Source: SAR324 cluster bacterium
GTDB lineage: Bacteria > SAR324 > XYD2-FULL-50-16
Direction of reading: 5' to 3'
Assembly (NCBI GenBank): GCA_002401295.1
Contig: NVSR01000006.1
Location: 40,371 to 56,454, forward strand
DNA: 16,084 nt
In this document: one piece after another, positions 1-7,884 of the stretch
How positions within the stretch are numbered: position 1 is the stretch's first letter
Layout: the number at the start of each line of letters is the position of its first letter
The notes under the pieces: model-generated
Database searches by the model: none
Seen by the model: only the letters and a program-made list of their open reading frames with translations
What the model was told of the DNA's origin: nothing
Translations under genes and position numbers: made by a program

Positions 1-1050
1 CTGGCCATGGGCAATACAGGCATTGCCAGTGCCACCAACAGTGCGGTGTTATTTTATAATCCTGCAGTCATGGCAAACATCACCGGCTGGTGGGTTGATT
101 ATTTACCGATTGAAGTGGCTCTTTCTGATGACGCAATTGAGCTCTTTCAAGACTCTCAGGATGGTGGTTTTGATCTGGACACCCAGCAGAAACAATTTGA
201 TTTCATGGATGAGCAGATTGGGAAGAAACTCTATGTAAAGACCAACTTCAAGCTGGATTCCGGTCTTTTGACTAATCCCTTCAATAATATGAGTGCAAAT
301 CTGGTCATCAATTTTAACAAAATGGGATTTACCTTTGCTGCCAATAAAACTTATGAGTCTGTACTGAATGTGGCAGTACGCAACCCAAGCTTACCGGAAA
401 TCCATGCTTCCATCCGGCACGACTTAATCCAGCAAGCAGGAGTTTCCCTACCGATTGGGATGGGAAAGTGGATTCTGGGCTTTACCTATAAACAGGTCCA
501 AAGGAAAGAACTGCAGTTTGTTTATGGAATGGGTGATGCCATTGAGGAGAAGCCTTTCCCCACAATAGAGGATGATGGAGTGGAAGGTACGGGCAGTGGT
601 TATGATATAGGGCTACTTTATCGCCTTCCCAATAAGGCTCGCATGGTGATAGGAGCGGTGTGGCGAAAAGAAATCAAATTGGATGACGCAACAGCCGTAC
701 CTGGAGAATTGGCAGTAGGCATAGCGATGACTCATGAATTTGGCATCTTTCGCTGGACTCTTGCCGCAGATATGAGAGATCTCTCTTTTCAGCAAGGTTC
801 GAAAGGTGACAAAAGTTTAAATCGGCGCTTGCATGCGGGAACTGAATTGGGGCTCTTTCCTATGGATACGGGTTTGAGTTTTTTGACAGTTCGAGCAGGA
901 TATAATCAAGGCTATTATTCTGCCGGAGCGGAAATAACCTTTAGCAGGGCATGGATCCTTGGATATACTCTATACACAGAGGAAACTGGAGAGTTTGCGG
1001 GGCAGAGCCCTAGTGCCAGGAAAGTCTTCTATAGTTCTTTTGGCTTTTGA
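1..1050 (+). CDS. Outer-membrane beta-barrel protein, OmpP1/FadL/PorV-like (5' partial)
   Basis: The reading frame is open from base 1, so the true start and signal peptide lie upstream; the ATG at 7 is internal. Near the visible N-terminus is a GNTGIASA...SAVLFYNPA segment. It resembles the G-(N/D)-(T/A)-G-x-A...(A/S)xxxYNPA motif near the mature N-terminus of OmpP1/FadL, PorV and TraF-like barrel proteins. The rest alternates polar and hydrophobic residues with many aromatic strand ends, as in amphipathic beta-strands. The chain ends ...SSFGF, and a C-terminal phenylalanine is the usual signal recognised by BamA. Its role would be in the outer membrane as a channel, transporter or assembly factor; the substrate cannot be read from sequence. 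It converges on bamA, with 66 bp between the two stop codons. Family assignment is moderate; barrel nature is fairly sure. Confidence 0.65.
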   Translation: MAMGNTGIASATNSAVLFYNPAVMANITGWWVDYLPIEVALSDDAIELFQDSQDGGFDLDTQQKQFDFMDEQIGKKLYVKTNFKLDSGLLTNPFNNMSANLVINFNKMGFTFAANKTYESVLNVAVRNPSLPEIHASIRHDLIQQAGVSLPIGMGKWILGFTYKQVQRKELQFVYGMGDAIEEKPFPTIEDDGVEGTGSGYDIGLLYRLPNKARMVIGAVWRKEIKLDDATAVPGELAVGIAMTHEFGIFRWTLAADMRDLSFQQGSKGDKSLNRRLHAGTELGLFPMDTGLSFLTVRAGYNQGYYSAGAEITFSRAWILGYTLYTEETGEFAGQSPSARKVFYSSFGF

Positions 1051-1077
1051 GTTGCTTTCCCAGCGATCAATATGAGG

Positions 1078-1106
1078 GATGTCGGACAGGCTTCGTGCCC
1101 GACGTC
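1078..1106. terminator. Hairpin between convergent genes, possible bidirectional terminator
   Basis: GATGTCGGACA and TGCCCGACGTC form an 11-bp stem with one A.C mismatch and one T.G wobble around a 7-nt loop (GGCTTCG). It lies between the stop of the barrel gene (1050) and the stop of bamA (1117), where both transcripts must end. Neither strand has a clear T-run after the stem, so intrinsic termination is uncertain. It may instead be a REP-like palindrome or an RNA 3'-end stabiliser. Confidence 0.45.
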
Positions 1107-1116
1107 TGACTGATGG

Positions 1117-3669
1117 TTAGAAAAGTCCAGAAATATGGAAGTCAAATTTACTGGGGGACTCACTAGCTTTTTGATCCAACTTCATGCCGTATTCAAATCT
1201 TAGTACTCCCATCGGGGTAATCAGTCGGATTCCCGTACCGATACTACTGCGGAAATAACCAAGATCTCTACTGTTTCCGGTTAGGTCATAGGCTTTTTCT
1301 TCTGACCAGACATTCCCCGCATCATAAAAGATAACGCCCCGAATGTTCCTGCCTTCACGTGTTAAAGGGAAGAGCAGTTCCACGTTAAGGATACGCTGTA
1401 AAGTACCGCCGGAATGCCTCTCCAGGTATTTACGATCATCCGATTTTTCTGTAGGCAGACTGGAACAAGCTGTCCCATCAGTAGCCGTGTCATTGTCACA
1501 ATCACTAAAATCCCCTTGATAAGGGAACTGAGTTCTTAAATAATTTGATTCATTTTCCGAATCACTAGTGGGGCCTTCAATTTCTCCCCAATCATGCCCA
1601 CGGACAGTGGTGATGCCACCGATGGAAAAACGCTTGTGAGTCGGGATATCAACATTGGGATTCGTTTGCTGCAGGATATTCTGGCGAAACCTAGTCATGA
1701 AAACAACTGTTTCAGACTCATTCAATGATGAGAACCAACGAGTATCAAAGTTGTAACTTCGATATTCCGTGTTACCTCCCAAAAAGCCACCGTAGTTTTC
1801 AACGGAAAAGGAAGCTTCGTATCCACTAGAGGGAAACATCGGGTGGTTCACTGTACTGTATCTAGCACCCAGGTTGAGACTACGCAGATTACTTTTAGTC
1901 TCTCCATCCAGAGTGTCCTCTCCATCTGTGGTGATATCGCTGTAACTCTCCACTTTCCAAGAGTAGCGGGTGGAGAGATTCCAGTTTTTCCAAATGGGAT
2001 AGCTGAGCCCTAAATTGAAACCGTTGGTTTGGATATCATAGTCATCACCGGAGTTTGTTTTAGAGAAAAGACCGAAGGAATTTGTGAACTTAGTATCCAA
2101 CCAGTAAGGATTCACCATGGAGAAGTCATAGCGAGTATCTCCTCCTTCCTGTTGCCGTTCCGCGGAAAAGGTGACGCTCCTTCCCGTACCAAAGAGGTTT
2201 TTCTTGGAAATTTGCAGTACCAAGGCAAAGCCGCTTTGTGCGGAATAACTGAGACTGGCATTAAAAGAACCGGTTTGCGCTTCGTCCAAGAGAATATTGT
2301 AATCCAACATATTCTCCTCTCCCCCACCTCGTTGGCGGAACTGGATACCCGTGCCTGGTTTGAAAAACCCCAAACGATTGATTTTTCGTTGGCTTTCTCG
2401 GATCTTAAGTCCGTTATAGAGTTCATTATCGTGGATATCCAACTCCCGTCGTACCACACGATCTAAGGTTTCATAATTTCCTTGGATTTCAATACGGCCA
2501 ATATAGGCTTTTTCTCTACGGGTGACGAAATAAGTCACATCCACTGTTTTTGTGTCTTCATTGATTTTCGTTCTGACCCGCACGATGGCTTTGGCGTAAC
2601 CTTGCTCTAAATAGACATCCTTGATGGTAAATTGATCTCTATTTTGCTTGAAAGGATTATAGACCTGTGTTGTTTGCAGGGAGAGTTTAGCCAACATTTC
2701 TTCTTTCTCAAAAAGAAATTTCTCACCATCCTGGGAGATGATATCAACCTTGCCAGCAAAGTATTGCGCTCCCTCTGTAATATTTAAATCTACAATAATT
2801 TTGGAGTAATCCTTGGTGCGAACGAGTTCGATTTTAGGCTTATCGATTTTAAGTTTGATGAAGCCCTGCTGCAGATAGGTTTGAGTGATGATCTGCAAAT
2901 CAACGTTAATCTTTTCTTCTTGAAAAACACCGGAATCATTGGCCCAGGAGAAACAGTCAATTTCGCTGGATTGCAGGAGGCGCTCAATATCCAGAGGATA
3001 AAAGAACTCCGGTCCGGTAACATTGATCTTTGTCAGGAAGACTTGCGGTGATTCATCAATTTTGTACGTTAACAAGATGGATGTAGGAGACAGATTCCGG
3101 ATCTTATAATCCACAATGGTCCGCAAATAGCCTTTTTTACGATACTCTTCCTGAATCATCTGCACATCCTTGCGAATGCGTTTCTCGTCAATCATATTAT
3201 TGGCGAAAACTTTCAGTTTCTCCTGCAAGGTTTTCTTTTCGAAGATACTGTTGCCCTTGATTTCGATCCGTTCAATTCTGGGTTTTTCCAGAAATTTAAA
3301 AACCAGCCCAATTTCTCCTTTTTCCAGGATTTCATAGTTCACGGACACATCTTGAAAGTACCCCAACCCGTAGAGGTCTTTGAGGTCATTCGAGACTGTT
3401 GCCGGGGAAATGGAAGACCCGATTACAGAATTGATCGTGCCATAGATCAAACCTTTTTCGATCAGCTTGATGCCTTCCAAGCGAATCTCAACCAATTTTC
3501 CCTGTAGGAAAATAGTGTTGGATTGTGCTTGTAGCGTTGATGTCAGGCTGAAGAGCAGGGCAAATGTCAGCAAAAGGAAGAGGAATCGCCCACGAAGTTT
3601 TTGAAGAACAGACAAAGTACTATCCATGAATATTGGCCCCGAAATGGGGGTCCTTTGATTGTGGCTCAT
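1117..3669 (-). CDS. bamA: Outer membrane protein assembly factor BamA
   Basis: BamA folds and inserts beta-barrel proteins into the outer membrane. The 850-residue chain has a hydrophobic signal segment at about residues 28-48, with likely cleavage after LQA. Five POTRA-type repeats follow, starting near residues 56, 131, 208, 300 and 387, each with the beta-alpha-alpha-beta-beta pattern and G(N/Y)-type turns. A 16-strand-type barrel runs from about residue 466 to the C-terminal Phe (HISGLF). The loop-6 motif is VRGH (689-692) rather than the usual VRGF/VRGY. It is followed by an Asp/Cys-rich stretch with C724 and C735. The ATG at 3669 overlaps the lolD stop as ATGA, suggesting coupled translation. 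An ATG at 3627 (residue 15) is an alternative that would put the signal peptide closer to the N-terminus. Last gene of the lol operon. Identity is strong; the exact start is not. Confidence 0.95.
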   Translation of the reverse strand: MSHNQRTPISGPIFMDSTLSVLQKLRGRFLFLLLTFALLFSLTSTLQAQSNTIFLQGKLVEIRLEGIKLIEKGLIYGTINSVIGSSISPATVSNDLKDLYGLGYFQDVSVNYEILEKGEIGLVFKFLEKPRIERIEIKGNSIFEKKTLQEKLKVFANNMIDEKRIRKDVQMIQEEYRKKGYLRTIVDYKIRNLSPTSILLTYKIDESPQVFLTKINVTGPEFFYPLDIERLLQSSEIDCFSWANDSGVFQEEKINVDLQIITQTYLQQGFIKLKIDKPKIELVRTKDYSKIIVDLNITEGAQYFAGKVDIISQDGEKFLFEKEEMLAKLSLQTTQVYNPFKQNRDQFTIKDVYLEQGYAKAIVRVRTKINEDTKTVDVTYFVTRREKAYIGRIEIQGNYETLDRVVRRELDIHDNELYNGLKIRESQRKINRLGFFKPGTGIQFRQRGGGEENMLDYNILLDEAQTGSFNASLSYSAQSGFALVLQISKKNLFGTGRSVTFSAERQQEGGDTRYDFSMVNPYWLDTKFTNSFGLFSKTNSGDDYDIQTNGFNLGLSYPIWKNWNLSTRYSWKVESYSDITTDGEDTLDGETKSNLRSLNLGARYSTVNHPMFPSSGYEASFSVENYGGFLGGNTEYRSYNFDTRWFSSLNESETVVFMTRFRQNILQQTNPNVDIPTHKRFSIGGITTVRGHDWGEIEGPTSDSENESNYLRTQFPYQGDFSDCDNDTATDGTACSSLPTEKSDDRKYLERHSGGTLQRILNVELLFPLTREGRNIRGVIFYDAGNVWSEEKAYDLTGNSRDLGYFRSSIGTGIRLITPMGVLRFEYGMKLDQKASESPSKFDFHISGLF

Positions 3670-4355
3670 AGCTGTGAGGTCTCGACTAGTTTTCCTTCGG
3701 TTAATTCTAACTGAAGGTCCATAGCAGCAGCTAATTGGGGGTTATGGGTAACGGTAATCAGAGTGATTTGAGTTTCTTTACAAATATCTAGCAGTAACTG
3801 TCCCACCACGTCACCTGTATGTACATCCAGGTTACCTGTGGGTTCGTCCGTGAGTAGCAGATCAGGAGCATTGATCAGGGATCGAGCAATCGCAACACGC
3901 TGTTGTTCTCCACCGGAGAGTTGACTTGGCTTATGATGGACTCTGTCTTCTAACTGAACCAAACTGAGCAGTTCCAGTGCTCGTTTGTGATAAACTTCCT
4001 TTTTTACTCCCATAATCATGGCGGGCAACAATACATTCTCCAGGGCTGAAAAGTCTGGTAATAAATGATGTGCCTGAAAAACAAAACCCACATGACGGTT
4101 GCGCCAGTTGGAGAGTCGATCTGAGGAAAAACTGAAGATATCCTCATCCTGGAAAAGAATATTGCCTTGAGTAGGACGATCGAGGCCACCCAATAATTGC
4201 AGGAGGGTACTTTTTCCAGTACCGGACCGACCCACAATAGATATGCTTTTACCCTGAGGGAAGGAAAAGTCCATTGCCTGCAGGATTTCCAATTGGTTGC
4301 CGCTTCCATCCAGGAATGTTTTGCTTAGTTTTTCAATGCGCAGAATCTCATTCAT
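3666..4355 (-). CDS. lolD: Lipoprotein-releasing system ATP-binding protein LolD
   Basis: This ABC ATPase powers extraction of outer-membrane lipoproteins from the inner membrane to the periplasmic carrier LolA. Visible motifs are Walker A GRSGTGKST (residues 42-50), the signature LSGGEQQR, Walker B LLLTDEP followed by the D-loop TGNLD, and the H-loop VTHN. The length (229 aa) is normal for LolD and related MacB/FtsE-type ATPases. I chose the ATG at 4355. It has GAAGG about 8 nt upstream, overlaps the end of the permease gene by 8 bp, and gives the usual MNEILRIEKLSKTF start. A TTG at 4370 would add five residues (MKAYG) without a better ribosome site. The stop overlaps the bamA ATG. Adjacency to a LolC/E permease and bamA makes LolD far more likely than another ABC family. 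Confidence 0.94.
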   Translation of the reverse strand: MNEILRIEKLSKTFLDGSGNQLEILQAMDFSFPQGKSISIVGRSGTGKSTLLQLLGGLDRPTQGNILFQDEDIFSFSSDRLSNWRNRHVGFVFQAHHLLPDFSALENVLLPAMIMGVKKEVYHKRALELLSLVQLEDRVHHKPSQLSGGEQQRVAIARSLINAPDLLLTDEPTGNLDVHTGDVVGQLLLDICKETQITLITVTHNPQLAAAMDLQLELTEGKLVETSQL

Positions 4356-5691
4356 TCCGTAGGCCTTCAACGGGATTGAGCTTAGAAGCTTTCAGGGATG
4401 GAAAAATCGTAACGATGAAGCAAATCATAAAAGAAATCAGAGCAATCATCACTAGTTGCCAAGGCTCTATATACATGGGGATGCGATTCCCTATGTACAC
4501 ACCGCTAGGGATATCCACCACATCATATTCCGAGATAATCCAGCAAAGAGTGATCCCAAGAATCTCTCCAATTACCGTTCCCGTCAAGCCTATGATGGAA
4601 CCTTGATACATAAAAATCTTTCGGATGGAACTGTTGGTCGCCCCGATGGATTTCAAGATGGCGATATCTTTACTCTTTTCAATGACCAACATTACTAGCG
4701 AACTGATAATATTGAATGCGGCAATGATAATGATCAGAGTTAAAATTACGGCTAAACCCAGTTTTTCCAGTTGAATCACAGCAAAGAGATTTTTATTTTG
4801 TTCAATCCAGCTAGTAATCGTGAAGGGGAATTTAACGCTTTTTTGTAGATCTTTTTTGTATTCTTCCGCCATGTCACCATCTGCCAGGGAAATGGACAGT
4901 CCTGTGATCTTATCCTTCAAACCGAAGACTTTTTGCGCTGATTTTAAGTCGACGAAAGATAGAATTTCATCATAACCCATAATGCCCGACTCAAAAAAAC
5001 CAACAACTTTGAACTTTTTGGCTCGGGGCATATTACCCATGGGGGTGATCCTTTCTTCCGGAGAAATCACGGTAACCCAATCATTGATGGTGACGCCCAA
5101 GTTCTTAGCTAATTGTGAGCCAATGATAATGCCTGAAACTTTTGTTCGACGTAGTTTGCCATTGGGCCTGGCTACCATTTCATAATGTGGTGCGAGCAAA
5201 TCCAAGCTTTTCTGCGCCCTCTCCTCTTCTGCTTTTTTTTCTTCGGGAGTCTGGTCCCTTTGGCGCTGTACCTCGAAGAGTTCAGTGCGGACAAAGAAGT
5301 TCATCCTGGTAATCTGAGGTTCCTTCTGTGCGTCGATGCCTTTAATCAAGCTGCCCATAGGTTTGTTTCTACCCATGATTAAAGCTTGACTGGTGGTAAA
5401 GGGAGCAACTTCTTCCACCTGAATGGCCTCTCTGATCTTTGCTTCCAGAGTTTTGCTCTCCGGTCCGGTAATGCCCTCTGACATCATGGAGTAAACGGTC
5501 AAATGAGGATTCGCGCCTCGCAAGGCTCCTCGCAGGTCTCTTTCAAAACCATTCATCACCGAAAGCACAACGATTAAGGCCGCCACGCCTAAGGCAACCC
5601 CCGTAATCGAGATCTTAGTGATCACAGAAATGGAACGATCCTTTCTGGGGCTCTTCAAGTAACGGCTGGCCACAAAGGTTTCGAATCTCAA
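4348..5691 (-). CDS. lolC: Lipoprotein-releasing ABC transporter permease, LolC/LolE family
   Basis: Inner-membrane permease of the Lol system, partner of LolD. The N-terminus (FETFVASRYL) is the family signature. Four transmembrane segments lie at about 26-48, 312-340, 364-388 and 416-436. A large periplasmic domain sits between the first two, and a coupling-helix segment KSKDIAILKSIGAT follows TM2. The C-terminus (KLNPVEGLRNE) is typical. A charged stretch at about residues 145-165 (QRDQTPEEKKAEEERAQK) appears to be an insertion in the periplasmic domain. The start is TTG at 5691, supported by GGAG six bases upstream; no ATG gives a better N-terminus. Only one permease gene is present, so a homodimer (LolF-like arrangement) is possible, or a second permease lies elsewhere. 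First gene of the operon; its 3' end overlaps lolD. Confidence 0.92.
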   Translation of the reverse strand: MRFETFVASRYLKSPRKDRSISVITKISITGVALGVAALIVVLSVMNGFERDLRGALRGANPHLTVYSMMSEGITGPESKTLEAKIREAIQVEEVAPFTTSQALIMGRNKPMGSLIKGIDAQKEPQITRMNFFVRTELFEVQRQRDQTPEEKKAEEERAQKSLDLLAPHYEMVARPNGKLRRTKVSGIIIGSQLAKNLGVTINDWVTVISPEERITPMGNMPRAKKFKVVGFFESGIMGYDEILSFVDLKSAQKVFGLKDKITGLSISLADGDMAEEYKKDLQKSVKFPFTITSWIEQNKNLFAVIQLEKLGLAVILTLIIIIAAFNIISSLVMLVIEKSKDIAILKSIGATNSSIRKIFMYQGSIIGLTGTVIGEILGITLCWIISEYDVVDIPSGVYIGNRIPMYIEPWQLVMIALISFMICFIVTIFPSLKASKLNPVEGLRNE

Positions 5692-5998
5692 ATTATTCTC
5701 CGGTGAAGGTTTGATCCGTCAGCTCTTACTTCCCCATAGAAGTATTAGTGAGCCTCCGGTTCCCCTGAAGAGGAAAGGCAGGTTTCCCTTAATGGAATCC
5801 TTAGGAATCAGGAGGCAGGAACTTTGTTTCTAAGCCCCTAAGAACTCAAGTTGCAGCTTGATTGAGTACTACCTTGCTTGGTCGGCGTCAAGGTTTCTAC
5901 CTGATTGCAGAGAAAAGAGAAGCCTCCAAATAAGCCTGAAAGCTAGGACTTTGAAAAAAAAATGAAAGTGGTTCTAAAAAACTAATTTTAGTGTTAGT

Positions 5999-6025
5999 TA
6001 AAGTACATTCAATTGAGGACGAATT
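5999..6025 (+). promoter_or_regulatory. Possible sigma-28 (FliA)-like promoter for the chemoreceptor gene
   Basis: TAAAGTAC, an 11-nt spacer, then GACGAATT. The flagellar sigma factor consensus in enterobacteria is TAAAGTTT-N11-GCCGATAA. The -35 matches 6 of 8 and the -10 matches 4 of 8 with exact spacing, about 70 bp before the start codon. Chemoreceptor genes are common FliA targets, which raises plausibility. The -10 is weak and the region is AT-rich, so a chance match is possible. Confidence 0.3.
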
Positions 6026-6034
6026 TTTTTAATT

Positions 6035-6053
6035 ATTGTTTTATTAAAACAAT
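6035..6053. repeat. Perfect AT-rich palindrome upstream of chemoreceptor gene
   Basis: ATTGTTTT-ATT-AAAACAAT is a perfect 8-bp dyad with a 3-nt centre, 43 bp before the preferred start at 6096 and just downstream of the FliA-like match. It could be an operator or a leader hairpin. The T-run that would suit a terminator is upstream of it on the plus strand, so termination is unlikely. Confidence 0.4.
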
Positions 6054-6095
6054 TCATTATAGCTCAGAAACGGATTCTTGGAGGGGATGAAGCAA

Positions 6096-7658
6096 ATGGA
6101 AGAGATAGAGACTGAAAAAGCGGGGGTGCCTTTACAAAAGAAGTTTACCTTGCTGATTATTTTGATTATTTTTGGTGCCGCTATTATAAATACAGTAAGT
6201 TATTTTACATTGGAAAGTCAGCTGTCCGATTCTATCGTGATCAATACGGCAGGTAGGCAGAGGATGTTGAGCCAAAAAATGAGTAAGGAAGTGGCCACCT
6301 ATGCTTTGGGAATCCGTCGTGATGCTAACCGGGAGAAGGCCCTTCAAACAATGGACCTGTTTGATCGATCACTAAAAGCTTTGATCAAGGGCAATGAGCA
6401 ATGGAAGGTTCCCGCTACTAAGGACAGTAAGATCCTCAAACAGTTGCTAGTTGTGCAAAAGACCTGGAGTCAATTTCGACCAAAGTTAGAGTCCGTTTTG
6501 GGAGAGCAAAACTCTTCCCAAGTTTCTGAGGAGCTACGCATGGCTCTAGCGCAGGACTTGAACCTCTTAGTGGTGTCCGATAAGGTGGTCAAACTATACG
6601 AACAACAAGCCCAGCAGAAAATTCAAAACTTACAAATGATCATGGTGATCAGCTTCTTTATTTTACTGGTTTGTGTGGGGTTTATTCATTGGTTCACCGT
6701 TCATTTCATCACCCAGCCTATTCGGGGGGTCTCAGCAATGATGAAAGACATCGCTCAGAACGAGGGGGATTTAACTTATCGCTTTACAGTGAAGTTACGC
6801 GATGAGATCGGAGATTTGCAAAGCTGGTTTAATCATTTTTTGAATACTATACAATCGATTATTAAAGATATTAATACGAATTCGATTCACCTGAATGATT
6901 CCTCCAAGACTATTAAAGGCAGTGCCATTGAAGCGGAAAAAGTGATTGATGATATCCTGGCGGGTACCCATACTCGGGCGGCTGCTATTAGGAAAGCGGA
7001 TCCTATTCTACAGGAAATGAATCGATCCTCTACCGCTGTCAGTCAACAGTTTGAGGAATTAATTCAGGAAAGCTCGGAAACGGAAAGCTCGGCGGTAGAA
7101 GGGACGGAAGCCATTCGTCGTATCATTGCATCTATGGATAAAATCAATCAAAACAGTAAAAAAATTGGTGGCATCGTGAATGTCATCACGGGAATTTCCA
7201 ACCAAACTAATTTGCTCTCCTTAAATGCCGCCATTGAAGCGGCCAAGGCTGGTGAATATGGAAAAGGCTTTGCTGTGGTCGCGGATCAAGTGAAGACCTT
7301 AGCAGAACAGAGTAAGAACTCAGTTTTTGAGATCAATCATTTGATCGAAATGAGTGCTGCCGATGTGCATGAAGGAGATCGACTGATTCTACAAACTGGA
7401 GAAATCCTGCATGCCTTGTCACTACATGTTCAAAAGAACACAGCCAAAATTGGTGATTTTTCTAAGATTATTCATGATCAAAATTTTAAGATTGGAGAAG
7501 TGGCGGAAATCTTTTCTGTAGTATTACAAATTAGTGATAACAATGAAATACACCTAAAGAATTTGGCGGATCAAACACGAGAACAAACTCAAACAGCTGA
7601 AGAAATGAATCTGATGGCTAAGGATTTAAAAAGATTGGTGGATCGTTTTGAAATTTAG
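6096..7658 (+). CDS. Methyl-accepting chemotaxis protein with PilJ/NarX-type sensor region
   Basis: Transmembrane chemoreceptor that would control a CheA/CheW complex. From the ATG at 6096: TM1 at about 17-38, then a periplasmic region containing INTAGRQRMLSQKMSKE (about 49-65). This matches the P-box-like start of the type IV pili/NarX-like (PilJ) sensor domain. TM2 is at about 182-203 and a HAMP region follows (PIRGVSAMMKDI... to about 260). A long cytoplasmic coiled coil carries the signalling tip ISNQTNLLSLNAAIEAAKAG then FAVVADQVKTLAEQS, the conserved MCP hairpin. The usual ADEV is ADQV here. I chose 6096 because GGAGGGG ends 9 nt upstream; the ATG at 6087 abuts that site and the TTG at 6078 precedes it. 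No che genes flank it, so it is an orphan receptor in this window. The ligand is unknown; PilJ-type domains are related to nitrate sensors, but that does not prove nitrate here. Confidence 0.92.
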   Translation: MEEIETEKAGVPLQKKFTLLIILIIFGAAIINTVSYFTLESQLSDSIVINTAGRQRMLSQKMSKEVATYALGIRRDANREKALQTMDLFDRSLKALIKGNEQWKVPATKDSKILKQLLVVQKTWSQFRPKLESVLGEQNSSQVSEELRMALAQDLNLLVVSDKVVKLYEQQAQQKIQNLQMIMVISFFILLVCVGFIHWFTVHFITQPIRGVSAMMKDIAQNEGDLTYRFTVKLRDEIGDLQSWFNHFLNTIQSIIKDINTNSIHLNDSSKTIKGSAIEAEKVIDDILAGTHTRAAAIRKADPILQEMNRSSTAVSQQFEELIQESSETESSAVEGTEAIRRIIASMDKINQNSKKIGGIVNVITGISNQTNLLSLNAAIEAAKAGEYGKGFAVVADQVKTLAEQSKNSVFEINHLIEMSAADVHEGDRLILQTGEILHALSLHVQKNTAKIGDFSKIIHDQNFKIGEVAEIFSVVLQISDNNEIHLKNLADQTREQTQTAEEMNLMAKDLKRLVDRFEI

Positions 7659-7773
7659 TGCTGAGCCCCTTGAATTTTAAAACTGCGGATAGATGGCCCC
7701 TCCATTCATTCAGTAAATTAGAAGAAAAAATCCCCCACCGAAAAATACTAGCGCTGCCCTAGATGGCGGCCTC

Positions 7774-7802
7774 CTTACATCTCCTCCTGATCCGTGTATA
7801 CT
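7774..7802 (+). promoter_or_regulatory. Candidate sigma-70-type promoter of the gld-like ABC operon
   Basis: CTTACA (7774-7779; 4 of 6 to TTGACA), 17-bp spacer, TATACT (7797-7802; 5 of 6 to TATAAT). Transcription would begin near 7809, about 75 bp before the preferred ATG of the ATPase gene. No competing promoter is apparent in the 7659-7884 gap. Confidence 0.42.
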
Positions 7803-7884
7803 AATCTGCTAAGCTTAAACCTCGGTGCCATTCTCAGAGGTGAGCCTTATTTCCAATGATCTTACTAAAATAATCGACTCTATT

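Larger units (their letters stand above)
5692..6077. promoter_or_regulatory. Divergent intergenic control region between lolC operon and chemoreceptor gene
   Basis: About 390 bp without a convincing gene must hold the leftward lol-bamA promoter and the rightward chemoreceptor promoter. On the minus strand, TTGACG (bases 5891-5886) is a good -35 box, but only a poor -10 (TACTCA) sits 17 bp downstream, so the lol promoter is not settled. Other structure includes GGAATC repeated with 10-bp spacing (5794-5799, 5804-5809). Imperfect dyad arms ACTCAAG...CTTGATTGAGT lie at 5844-5867. The stretch near the chemoreceptor is very AT-rich. Confidence 0.4.

Noticed and set aside
2029..2466. 145-codon open frame on the plus strand opposite bamA
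   Set aside because: Lies entirely antisense to a well-conserved BamA barrel and shows no domain pattern; it is a frame shadow.
4274..4698. Plus-strand open frames over the lolC/lolD junction
   Set aside because: Antisense to conserved Lol motifs, with no ribosome site or recognisable protein.
6035..6053. Rho-independent terminator
   Set aside because: No transcript would end here on the plus strand, and no T-run follows the stem on either strand.
7697..7720. Terminator after the chemoreceptor gene (ATGG...CCAT)
   Set aside because: Stem of four base pairs without a T-run; too weak to call.
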